A stretch of DNA of 64,000 nucleotides from Bacteroidales bacterium (GTDB lineage Bacteria > Bacteroidota > Bacteroidia > Bacteroidales > Lentimicrobiaceae): contig JADJEQ010000011.1 in NCBI GenBank assembly GCA_016709025.1, forward strand, positions 1 through 64,000. Reading direction: 5' to 3'. The notes under the pieces are model-generated. The model ran no database searches. It saw only the letters and a list, made by a program, of their open reading frames with translations, and had not been told where the DNA came from. Of this stretch, positions 27,971 through 37,652 are shown in pieces. Position numbers and translations under genes: made by a program. How positions within the stretch are numbered: position 1 is the stretch's first letter; each line of letters opens with the position of its first letter.

Positions 27971-30813
27971 ATGAAACTTCGCCTTTACAGTTTTTTAATT
28001 TTAATTTCTGTTATCCTGTTAACTGTATTCTCTGTCAATGCACAGGAAAGAATCCCCCTGAATCCGGGTGTTTACGATCAATGGAAAAGTATTGAACGAC
28101 CCCAGATCAGTGAGAACGGGCAAATTATAAGCTATGAAGTTAATCCCCAGTTGGGTGATGGTTGTCTGATCATTATTCATCATGAAAGCGGTAAAAGTGA
28201 TACGATTTCAAGAGCATTCGATGCAATGTTTTCGCCTTCAGATGATTTTTCGGTTTATAAAGTCAAACCTTTATATAAAGATACCCGGAAAGCAAAACTC
28301 GATGGTAAAAAGAAAGACGATTTGCCAAAAGATTCATTGGGAATCAGTGCGTTCAATGGAATTGTTTTTCGTTTTGCCGGGTTAAAATCGTTTAGTCTTC
28401 CGGCAAAAAAAGGAAATTTCCTGGCTGCCCTGCTGGAAACTCCAAAACCAGAAAAAACCGAAGACTCTGCAACTGTTGATTCAGCTAATATTGCCGGAAT
28501 TTCCGGTAAGACGGAAAGTAAAGTTAAAAAACCAGGTGAATCAAAGAAAAAAGATAAAACTGAAACCTATACCCTGAAGCTGATATTTCCATCAGATAGC
28601 CTGATTTATTCCTGGGACAGCATTACAGATTTTACCTTTAGTGAGAATGGCAAAACATTGGCATGGGCATCATACTTCAACGATAGTATTCCTATGTCCA
28701 GGATCACTGTTTTCGAAACAGCTTTAAAAAAGAAACTTGAAATTTTTAATTCAGCCGGCGTCGTCCGTAATCTGGCGCTTGATACTGCCGGAACCCAACT
28801 TGCTTTTATGCACAGCAGCGACACGTCGGATGCGAAACGTTACCGTCTGTTATATTATAACAAAGTGCTTTCCGTTGTCGCAGATACTGTTACCAAAGAA
28901 TTTTCGTCAGGGTATTGTCCGGGTGAACATGGAAAGGTATATTTTTCTCAGGATGGCAGCAAACTCTATTTTGGCATCGCTCCTACCCCACGCCCTGAGC
29001 CAAAGGATACCCTTACTGATGATGAAAAAGCCAGGGTTGATCTGTGGCACTGGAAAGATCCACTTATACAGCCACAGCAACTCAAGAAGCTGGAAACAGA
29101 GAAAAACGCACCTACCTGACCGTTTATTACCCACTCAACAGCAAACTGGTTCAGTTGGGCAATGAAAACCTTAAAGAAATTACAACCGGATTCAAAGGCA
29201 ATGGCAGGTACGCGCTGGGTTTCGACGAAAATTCCTACCTGATTGAAACGTCATGGAAAGACGCTGGCTACAGGGATATTTATCTGGTTGACCTGGAAAC
29301 CGGGAAACGGGAACTATTGCTTAAAAATCACGACGGACCGGTCAGCCTCAGCACCACCCAGAAATACCTGGCATGGTACAATAAAACCGACAGTCTGTGG
29401 TACACTATGGACCTGAAACAACGCAAACCAGTGAAGCATTCTGCCGGAAAGGGAGTTGTTTTCTATGAGCAAGAACACGACGTACCTTCGGTCCCCGGCC
29501 CGGTTGGCTATGCAGGATGGACACAAAGCGACAGAAGGTTTGTTGTCTACGACCGTTTCGATCTGTGGGGGCTGGATCCTTCCGGCAAGGAAAATCCCGT
29601 GAATTTTACTTCCGGTGAAGGACGGAAAACGAATACTAAATTCCGCGTAGTTTCACTGAATCCGGATGTACCTTTCATTGGTCAGGAAGATGGGTTTCTG
29701 CTGAGTTCTTTCAATGAAACAATCAAAGAAGCCGGATTTTATAAAACAGGAAATGGCAACACTCAACCGGTTTTGCTTGAAAAGGGTCCGTTTAAATTTA
29801 CGAATCCAGTCAAAGCCAGGAAATCAGGTCAGCTCATCTGGACGAAGGGCAATTTCAGGCTATTCCCCGACCTTTGGACAAGTTCATTGGATTTTACCGT
29901 TCAGAAGAAGCTTTCGGATGCCAATCCGCAACAAAAAGACTACCTGTGGGGCAATGTTGAACTTGTGAAATGGTTAATGCCAGATGGAAAAGAAGCCGAA
30001 GGACTGCTTTACAAACCGGCAAATTTCGATTCAACAATGAAGTATCCCATGCTGGTTTATTTTTATGAGAAATATTCTGATCAGCTGCACCAGCATTACG
30101 TGCCCAAGCCCTCGCGAAGCATCATCAGCCCAACATACTGCAGCAGCAACGGATACCTGGTTTTTATACCGGATATCAGCTATCGCGATGGTTATCCCGG
30201 TCAATCTGCCATGGATGCTGTTGTCAGCGGCACAAGAGCCATGGCTTCACTGGGATTTGTCGACACTACCCGCATGGGTATCCAGGGCCAAAGCTGGGGT
30301 GGATATCAAACAGCATGGATGGTAACGCGGACCAATATCTTCAAAGCTGCAATGGCAGGCGCTCCGGTAAGCAATATGACCAGTGCTTATGGCGGCATCC
30401 GCTGGGAATCGGGCATGGTGAGGCAATTCCAATATGAAGAAGGTCAAAGCCGCATCGGAGCCACCCTGTGGGAACGTCCCGACCTCTACATCGAAAACTC
30501 ACCGCTTTTCAGGGCTGATAAGATCGAAACGCCATTGCTGATCATGTCGAACGACGGTGATGGCGCAGTGCCCTGGTACCAGGGTATTGAAATGTTTACC
30601 GCTCTCAGGCGGCTCAGCAAGCCTGTCTGGCTGTTAAATTACAATGGCGATGAGCACAACCTTGCCCGCCGCGCCAATATGAAAGATCTGGATATCCGCA
30701 TGATGCAGTTTTTCGACCATTATCTGAAGGGTGCACCGGCACCGGAGTGGATGATAAAGGGCATTCCGGCAGTTGAAAAGGGGAAGAAGACTGGGTATGG
30801 TGTTCTGGAATAA
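27971..30813 (+). pseudogene. S9-family prolyl-oligopeptidase-like secreted peptidase, one frameshift
   Basis: Two segments (27971-29119 and 29044-30813) make one protein of about 947 residues. A signal peptide (MKLRLYSFLILISVILLTVFSVNAQE) sends it to the periplasm. A beta-propeller part follows, with repeats such as LYSWDSITDFTFSENGKTL-like blades and a Lys/Glu-rich insert near residue 165-200. The C-terminal alpha/beta hydrolase has the nucleophile elbow GIQGQSWGGYQ (Ser), Asp in MSNDGDGAVPW, and His in NGDEHNL. Adding one A to the AAAAA run near 29105 joins the halves as ETEKKRTYLTVYY. It probably degrades peptides in the periplasm. Downstream is the SLATT-like gene, after 68 bases. Confidence 0.87.
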
Positions 30814-30881
30814 CCCCGGGGCCGCTTAAGAAAACTTTATTTCCGGATTCCTGTTTATTGGGTTTATTAACAACTTTTTAG

Positions 30882-31340
30882 ATGGAATCAGTGAAAATTA
30901 CCGGCATCGAATCCCTCCGGAGCTCATTAGATCTGGATATTACCCGTTTTAGTGACGAATCATCAAAACACAAGCGGCTTCACCGGAAATACCAGCGCGC
31001 GGTGATTATCCTGACTGCTGTAACTACTGTTGTGGCTGGGTCGGGTCTGATACTTCCCACGGAAAGTGGTAAAATTGTTCAGTTTGCCGTGCTTTGCCTC
31101 ACAGCCAGCACAGCTGCCATCAGTGCCTGGTCAGAAATGAGGCGGGCCCGTGAGTTGTGGCAACATGAGCGGGATATATTTTACAGATTGGTCGATATCA
31201 GGCGGGAACTGGTTTTCGTCTCTGCCAACAGAGAGCTGAAACCGCAGGATCTTGAGGACTTTTTTAAGAAGATTGCTGATGTGCTGGGTTCCAGCACTCA
31301 AAAATGGTCAGGTATTATCGAGAAAAATGGCTCATCCTGA
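30882..31340 (+). CDS. SLATT/DUF4231-like two-helix membrane protein
   Basis: A 152-residue protein with two membrane helices (about residues 40-58 and 65-84) and amphipathic helices on both sides. The segment after the second helix, ARELWQHERDIFYRLVDIRREL, resembles the conserved part of SLATT (DUF4231) proteins. SLATT domains are predicted 2TM effectors, often next to nucleotide-signalling or TIR-type defence genes; here no synthase, nuclease or sensor partner is beside it. It follows the S9 peptidase gene by 68 bases and precedes terC. I assign the family from helix arrangement and motif, so treat it as probable. A housekeeping ion-channel-like function is equally possible. Confidence 0.6.
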   Translation: MESVKITGIESLRSSLDLDITRFSDESSKHKRLHRKYQRAVIILTAVTTVVAGSGLILPTESGKIVQFAVLCLTASTAAISAWSEMRRARELWQHERDIFYRLVDIRRELVFVSANRELKPQDLEDFFKKIADVLGSSTQKWSGIIEKNGSS

Positions 31341-31418
31341 CATTTATTCCAATTCTGACCTGCTTCATGCGGTTAAAACCAATTACGGTATTGGTCCGAA
31401 AGTTAACTTTCAGGCTGG

Positions 31419-31449
31419 TTGAATAAATCAACCGAACGATGTATCTTTG
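31419..31449 (+). promoter_or_regulatory. Bacteroidota-type promoter upstream of terC
   Basis: TTG at 31419-31421 and TATCTTTG at 31442-31449 are separated by 20 bases. This fits the -33 TTG / -7 TAnnTTTG consensus of the Bacteroidota primary sigma factor. Transcription would start near 31455, giving a leader of about 70 bases before the terC ATG at 31526. Confidence 0.65.
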
Positions 31450-31525
31450 CCATCCTCAATTATTAATTACCATTTCATTAAAATTCAATTTTTCCCTTCT
31501 ATAATTATCTTTATTTCAAACAATT

Positions 31526-32269
31526 ATGGTTTTTGAAGCTGCAATATCCCTGCTTACCCTGGTACTTCTTGAGATAGTTCTCGGAATTGACAACATTGTC
31601 TTTTTATCTATCCTTTCCGGAAAACTACCGGCTGAGCAGCAAAAGAAAGCCCGGCGCATCGGTCTTATCCTGGCGATGTTACTCAGGTTGGGTCTGCTTT
31701 CAATCATTTCGGTTATTATGCAGCTTAAAAATGAACTTTTCAGTGTTTTCGGACATGGATTTTCAGGCAAAGATCTGATACTGATTCTGGGGGGGCTTTT
31801 CCTGCTATTTAAAAGTACATCTGAAATTTATCATAAAATGGAAGGTGAGCAGGGAGATGTTTCCAAAACCATTAAAAAAGTCACTTTTGCCAACATCATT
31901 GTTCAGATTCTGATCATGGACATGGTTTTTTCAATAGATTCGATCATCACTGCCGTTGGTATGGCCCGGGAATTATGGATTATGTTTACTGCAGTGATCA
32001 TCTCGGTTGGAATTATGATGTTTGCAGCCGAGCCCATCAGCAAATTTGTGAATACCCACCCTGCTTTCAAAATGCTTGCCCTGGCATTTCTTCTCCTGAT
32101 CGGATTCTCATTGATGAGCGAAGGTTTCGGAATCGAAATTCCGAAAGGCTACATCTACTTCTCTATGGCCTTCTCCTTGCTGGTGGATGTATTGCAAATG
32201 CGTATGTCGCGCGACGGTGTGAAACCGGTAAAAACGCGCGAGCATTACGTTGAAGATAAGAAGGGATAG
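31526..32269 (+). CDS. TerC family integral membrane protein
   Basis: A 247-residue membrane protein with about seven helices. The family motifs are clear: LVLLEIVLGIDNIVFLSIL near the N-terminus and MDMVFSIDSIITAVGMA in the middle, each with an Asp buried in a helix. TerC proteins were named for tellurite resistance. Members also act in manganese export and in loading metals onto secreted proteins, so metal transport across the inner membrane is the best guess. The C-terminal tail is short and basic. It has its own promoter. No other ter genes are present. Confidence 0.9.
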   Translation: MVFEAAISLLTLVLLEIVLGIDNIVFLSILSGKLPAEQQKKARRIGLILAMLLRLGLLSIISVIMQLKNELFSVFGHGFSGKDLILILGGLFLLFKSTSEIYHKMEGEQGDVSKTIKKVTFANIIVQILIMDMVFSIDSIITAVGMARELWIMFTAVIISVGIMMFAAEPISKFVNTHPAFKMLALAFLLLIGFSLMSEGFGIEIPKGYIYFSMAFSLLVDVLQMRMSRDGVKPVKTREHYVEDKKG

Positions 32270-32403
32270 AAGCTGCTATCTTCTGCTGTACCCGCCCCTG
32301 GTTGTAAGCCATGCAGACAAGGTCAGAAGCCTGCCCGACACAATGCAATGAAGGCAGGGTAAAACGCGTTCTGACTGTGATAAAAATGGCTCAAAGAAAT
32401 GTT

Positions 32404-35400
32404 TTACTTTTTCTTCGCCGGGATTAGAAACCTGTTCAGCATTTCAACCAGTGTTCCGGCCTTCACAGGTTTTGAAATATATTCGTCGCAACCAGCCTTG
32501 AGTGCTTTCTCTTTATCCCCGCTCAATGCGTATGCGGTTACAGCAATTACCGGAAGCCCTGGCCGCAGTTTTTTGATAAGACCGGTTGCCTCATAGCCAT
32601 CCATTTCAGGCATTTTCATATCCATCAGCACCAGATCTATTTCAGGATGATTTTTGCATGCTTCAACGGCTTCCTTCCCGTTTTCAACATGGATTACCCC
32701 AAAATTCATTTTTTTGAGAACCGCTTCCAGTAACTGATAATTGGCATAAACATCTTCGGCAACCAGCAAGGTTCTGCCTTTACCGTTTGCTTCTGATAAA
32801 CGGATACCTGCAGGTACTTTGGGCAATCTGTTTTTCTGAATGTTGGTGTAAGGAATCGTAAACCAGAAGGTAGTTCCCTTTCCGGGGGTGGAATCAAGCC
32901 AGATATTACCTCCAAGCAGTTCAACATAGGCTTTAGAGATGGCCAGGCCAAGGCCATTGCCACCATACTCCTTCCGGGGATTATCGCTGGCCTGCCGGAA
33001 CCTGTCGAATATAATCCGGTGCATTTCTGCAGGAATTCCAATCCCGGTGTCCGTTACGAAAAACTTCAGCATGGCACCTTCATGGCTGCATCCGAATTCA
33101 ACCATCCCCTGATCGGTAAATTTCAGCGCATTCCCGATCAGGTTGGTCAGAACCTGCCTGAGTTTTGTTTCATCAGTCTTAATTACAGCTGCATCATTTT
33201 TCAGGAAGGTCCGGTAATTCAGCATCAACTGTTTTCCTGAACTCTGGAGTTTAAACTGCTCGTAAAGCATTTGAAGTATATCGTTGACATTGGTATTTGT
33301 CTCCCTCACTTTTTCCTGTCCTGCTTCAATGGTTGCAATACTGATAATATCGTTGATGATCGACAATAACTGCTCACCATTCTGATTGATGATACGATAA
33401 AAATATTTCTGGTCTTCTGCTGTGGTATCCGGATCATCAAGCAAACTTGTAAAACCAAGTATCCCATTAAGCGGTGTCCTGATTTCGTGCGACATATTGT
33501 TCAGGAAAGCAGTTTTCAGCCTGTCGCTTTCCTCCGCTTTTGCAAGAGCATCCCTTATTTCCTGTTCTGCTTTTTTGCGCTGAATCGACAGACTGAGCTG
33601 ACGTGAAACAAATTCAAGCATTTCAACATCTTTTAGGCTGAAGGCGCTGGTACTTTCATAACTTTGGATTACCAGGGCTCCGATAGCCTTTTCTCCTACA
33701 ACTAGCGGAACACCAAGCCACATAAGACAAGGTTCACCAATAATTTCAATAACCCCCTGCTGATTAAGCATGTTAATATCATCCTTATCGATCAGCAACG
33801 ACCTTTTGTTTTTTATTACATACCCAGTTGCAGATTTTCCGGCAGGCCATTGAACAATGTTATCCTTTTCATCTTTCAGATATGGTATAGAAAGCATTTC
33901 GTCACTTTCATTAAAAAAAGCAATGTAGAAATTAGTTGTATCAAGCAATGTGCCCAGCAGGGTCCTTATTTTTTCAAAAAGCTGTCCCAACTCATCGGTA
34001 ATCATAACTGCATTTGAAATCTTTAAAAGAACCCACTGAATTTGTTCGGCACGCTTGCGCAGGGTTATATCATGCCCGATGCCTACCAGCCCGTTTACTT
34101 TTCCATTCTCATTGTATAAAGGAATTTTGGAAGTCATCAGCCAATGTAGTTTACCATCGGCTCCGGCCACTTCATTCTCAATATTTATAAGAGGCATGCC
34201 GGTATGCATTACACGCATGTCATCGTTGTAGCCACCCAGGCCTGACTCTCTTCCCAGCATATCAAGATCGGTCTTACCCAATGCCTCTGATTCTTCTGTT
34301 AGTCCCATTAATTCCAGATCAGCCCTGTTTGCTACGATTTTACGACCCTCAGTATCTTTAAAATAGATGGTATCAGGTAAATTATCGATGAGCGTGCGCA
34401 GAATCATCTGTTCACGATGAATTGCTTCTTCGGTTTGTTTTCGTTCGGTAATATCGATAACTGAAACGATCCCTGCATAGCGACCCTGAAATAATAAAGA
34501 ACTACCGCTGAGGTAAACCCATTTTTCCTTTCCGGTTTTGGTGCAGATTTTAAACTCATAGGCAGGCGTTGCAGGTTGCCCTACCTGCCTGCTTTTACCC
34601 CGTTCGCGGATGAGTTCACGATACTCATCGGTTGCTATATCCCAGAAGTTCATTTCAAACAGTTCAGCAGCGGTGTATCCGCTCAGGAGTTCACCTGCCG
34701 GGTTAGCATAAATCCAGCGGTCATCCTGGTAGATCATGATGGCATATGGTGACGATTCGGCCAGTGTCCTGAATTTGTCTTCACTTTCCTTCAATGCTTC
34801 CACAGCCTGTTTTCTTCCTGATATATCCCTGATTATAACCTGGTTGGCTTTATGTCCCATGTATTGAACAGGTATGCTCATCACTTCAACATCGATAACT
34901 TCACCATCAATTTTTAGAAACTTCTCTTCAATAAATCCGGCTGTAACGCCTTTTTCCATTACAGAACTAATCCTTTTCGCTGCTTTTGATCTGAAATCAG
35001 GATGAACGAAATCCAGCACCGTTCTGTCACGAAGCTTTTCCAATGATTCCACTCCTATGAGTTTAAGTGCAGCAGGATTGGCAAAAACTACCTTGTTTTC
35101 GGAATGTATTATGATACCATCCGGTGTGTAATCTACAATCTGTCTGTATTTTAACTCACTTTCCTTCAAAGCCAGTTCAGCAGCTTTGTGACGGGTAATA
35201 TCCCTGCCGAAAACAACCAGCCCCCTGCGGCTGCCATCTTCATTGTATAGCGGGGTTTTTATAACTTCATAAGTCCGTTCTTTACCATCCATGGTCGGGA
35301 TGATCTCTTCGACCATAGAGAGTTCATTCTTCAGCCAGGCTGCCTCATCGGTTTTTTCGCAATTCATGAAAGCCTCGGAGTACTTTTCATTGGCATGTTC

Positions 35401-37212
35401 GGCCAGTTCCGAATCTTTTTTGAGGTAGTAGTCTTTCCCTGTAAGTCCAAAAAGATCAAGGTCAGCATCATTGGCCTGCAGCCATTTACCTTCGCCATCT
35501 TTAAAACATATGATATCGTTGGTTGTGTTGATAAGAGTGAGCAATTGTTCTTCTTTGATTCTCAGCGCTTCTTCAGCTCTTTTACGCTCCGAAATGTCTT
35601 CATGCTGTATAATAACATTCATCAGGTTGCCCTTTGAATCCAGAATGGGGTAGGCTTTGTTTGCAAACCATACTTTTTTCTTTTCCTTAACTTCAATTCC
35701 CTGCGAATCAGAAGCTGTTCCAATATCGAAAAATACTTCCCATTGTTCAATTGTATGCTCATTAAACACCCTGTGAAGCAATTTATCAATACCGTTTTTT
35801 TTGATTTCTTCATCTCTGAAAATATTGTAATTCTTTCCCTCTATATGCTCCGGCAAAACGCCGAAAATCTCACTGAGTTTTGAGTTAATCCTGGTGCACC
35901 ATCCCTCAGGATCCAGAATCTGTGTGCTCGTAGCCGATTGAAGAAACATCTGCTCAAAGAAGATTTTCTGTTTTTCAAGTTCCTTTTCAGCAGTTTTACG
36001 TTTGGTTATGTCCCTGAAAAAAGACTGATAAGTGCCATCGGGCATAGCGCTTGAATGCATCTCAATCATCACCTGTGAATCGTCTTTCCGCCTGAGAGTT
36101 CGCTCAATGCAAAGGTTTTGGCCCTGATTAAGCTTTTGATAGTTCAGGGGTTTGCCTGACAGTTCTCCTTCGGAAAATAAATCTTTCAGATTCATCCTCA
36201 ACAGTTCTTCACGGTTGTATCCTGTGAGTTCAGTTGCTTTGCTGTTTACCAGTAGCAGGTCACCTTTTGAATCACCCTGAAAAAAAGCATCGGTAGCCAG
36301 TTCAAGGAGCATTCTGAATTTCTCTTCACTTTGTTTGAGTGTCTCTTCTGCTTTCTTTCGTCCGGTTATTTCCCGTTTAACGATGGCCATTCCTATAACT
36401 TCATTTTTCAGGTTTATTACCGGCCGGAAAGTGATTTCATCTGTTCTTTCCTCAGCATTCTCATTGCTGTTTCGTTCAATTGTAAATTTCTCTCCTTGTT
36501 TTACCCGATCAAGATAACCCATCCATTCTTTTACTTGCTTCCGGGTGACACCGGGAAGTTCCAGAAAATTCTCTCCGGTTTTGATTTCACGTCCGGAAAA
36601 GTCACGAACTCTTGCCTGAAACGCTGAATTGCATGTGATCAGGCGATAATCCATATCAACTGCCCATACCAATCCATCCATATTATCTATCAACTCGCGA
36701 AGCCTGAATTCGCTTTCGTTCACTTCTTTTGAAGCTTTAACCAATTCACTTATATCACGAAAATTTATTACAAATGATTCCACGCCAGGCTTCGACAGCA
36801 TATTGCTGAAAATACTCTCAATCCATCGCCAACTCCCATCTTTTGAACGGAACCTGTATTGAATCGTAATCACTCTGGTTGGGTCAACTAAGATATCACT
36901 GAATGTTTGCAATACCTTTAGCCGATCGTCAGGATGTGTCAGCAGATCAGGGTCTATAGAGTCTTCCGGTGAATACCCAAACATTCTGAGAGCTGAAGGG
37001 CTGGCATATTTAAACTTCCCATCCTGGCTCACCAACGCAATTCCATCAGGCGCATTTTCAATCAATGCCTGAAAATTAATATCCCCGAATGAATGGTTAA
37101 ACATTTTTCCGGAAGATTGATTTTTACCTGTCTCCTGTCCGGCAGCGTGATTTTGCTCTCTCAACCGGCTTGCATTACCTGCCCCGGACTTTTTCCCTGA
37201 TTTCTTCTCCAT
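32404..37212 (-). CDS. Hybrid sensor histidine kinase with about eight PAS domains, GAF and receiver
   Basis: An intact 1602-residue protein without signal peptide or membrane helix, so a cytosolic sensor. After a basic N-terminal 45 residues I count eight PAS units (starting near 48, 172, 300, 415, 560, 690, 815 and 935). They are linked by the ITERKxAEE-type helices that end PAS-PAC pairs. A GAF domain (about 1065-1210) follows. The kinase core has the phospho-acceptor His in NNMSHEIRTPLNG, the N box NLIGNALKF, DTGIGIP and GNGLGLAIS. The C-terminal receiver (about 1480-1600) has the phospho-acceptor Asp in LVLMDMKMPEMDGYEA and the conserved Lys in EYISKP. No output regulator is adjacent, so the phosphoryl target is elsewhere or is its own receiver. 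The ligands of the PAS domains are unknown. Confidence 0.93.
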   Translation of the reverse strand: MEKKSGKKSGAGNASRLREQNHAAGQETGKNQSSGKMFNHSFGDINFQALIENAPDGIALVSQDGKFKYASPSALRMFGYSPEDSIDPDLLTHPDDRLKVLQTFSDILVDPTRVITIQYRFRSKDGSWRWIESIFSNMLSKPGVESFVINFRDISELVKASKEVNESEFRLRELIDNMDGLVWAVDMDYRLITCNSAFQARVRDFSGREIKTGENFLELPGVTRKQVKEWMGYLDRVKQGEKFTIERNSNENAEERTDEITFRPVINLKNEVIGMAIVKREITGRKKAEETLKQSEEKFRMLLELATDAFFQGDSKGDLLLVNSKATELTGYNREELLRMNLKDLFSEGELSGKPLNYQKLNQGQNLCIERTLRRKDDSQVMIEMHSSAMPDGTYQSFFRDITKRKTAEKELEKQKIFFEQMFLQSATSTQILDPEGWCTRINSKLSEIFGVLPEHIEGKNYNIFRDEEIKKNGIDKLLHRVFNEHTIEQWEVFFDIGTASDSQGIEVKEKKKVWFANKAYPILDSKGNLMNVIIQHEDISERKRAEEALRIKEEQLLTLINTTNDIICFKDGEGKWLQANDADLDLFGLTGKDYYLKKDSELAEHANEKYSEAFMNCEKTDEAAWLKNELSMVEEIIPTMDGKERTYEVIKTPLYNEDGSRRGLVVFGRDITRHKAAELALKESELKYRQIVDYTPDGIIIHSENKVVFANPAALKLIGVESLEKLRDRTVLDFVHPDFRSKAAKRISSVMEKGVTAGFIEEKFLKIDGEVIDVEVMSIPVQYMGHKANQVIIRDISGRKQAVEALKESEDKFRTLAESSPYAIMIYQDDRWIYANPAGELLSGYTAAELFEMNFWDIATDEYRELIRERGKSRQVGQPATPAYEFKICTKTGKEKWVYLSGSSLLFQGRYAGIVSVIDITERKQTEEAIHREQMILRTLIDNLPDTIYFKDTEGRKIVANRADLELMGLTEESEALGKTDLDMLGRESGLGGYNDDMRVMHTGMPLINIENEVAGADGKLHWLMTSKIPLYNENGKVNGLVGIGHDITLRKRAEQIQWVLLKISNAVMITDELGQLFEKIRTLLGTLLDTTNFYIAFFNESDEMLSIPYLKDEKDNIVQWPAGKSATGYVIKNKRSLLIDKDDINMLNQQGVIEIIGEPCLMWLGVPLVVGEKAIGALVIQSYESTSAFSLKDVEMLEFVSRQLSLSIQRKKAEQEIRDALAKAEESDRLKTAFLNNMSHEIRTPLNGILGFTSLLDDPDTTAEDQKYFYRIINQNGEQLLSIINDIISIATIEAGQEKVRETNTNVNDILQMLYEQFKLQSSGKQLMLNYRTFLKNDAAVIKTDETKLRQVLTNLIGNALKFTDQGMVEFGCSHEGAMLKFFVTDTGIGIPAEMHRIIFDRFRQASDNPRKEYGGNGLGLAISKAYVELLGGNIWLDSTPGKGTTFWFTIPYTNIQKNRLPKVPAGIRLSEANGKGRTLLVAEDVYANYQLLEAVLKKMNFGVIHVENGKEAVEACKNHPEIDLVLMDMKMPEMDGYEATGLIKKLRPGLPVIAVTAYALSGDKEKALKAGCDEYISKPVKAGTLVEMLNRFLIPAKKK

Positions 37213-37652
37213 ATTTTCTGATGTTGAAAGATTGGCTCAAGAAGTATTGCATAATCTTCTTATTCTGTTAGTTACAGAATTATCCGACAGCAAATAATTC
37301 TCCGGAATCACATATAGCCACTCATCCGGATTGATCCTTTAAAAGTATAGAAAAGCTCAGGACTTTTTCCTGAATCTGAAAATTAATCATCAGCCTGAAT
37401 TTATAAGGCAACCGGATAATCGTGGTATGCCTGCGTATGTTGATACCTGCATGCGCTTATTTCCTAAAGTATACCTGATAATTGCAGTTCATTTTACACG
37501 AATCCTGAACCATCCTCAAATGCTGCTGCGCTCTTTGGTGACCCCGGCAAATGCGCAAAAACCTGTTCAATTTTCCGGATCAAAAGGCAATAAACCGCAG
37601 TTAATTCCGTAATATCAACCATATCGTTATCTTTGCAGCTACATCAAAGCAA
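37213..37652. other. Intergenic region with candidate -7 box
   Basis: 440 bases between the divergent hybrid kinase and lipoprotein genes. A TATCTTTG box at 37628-37635 matches the Bacteroidota -7 element and would give a leader of about 10 bases before the ATG at 37653. No clear -33 TTG is seen at the right distance. I see no gene or repeat in the rest. Confidence 0.45.
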
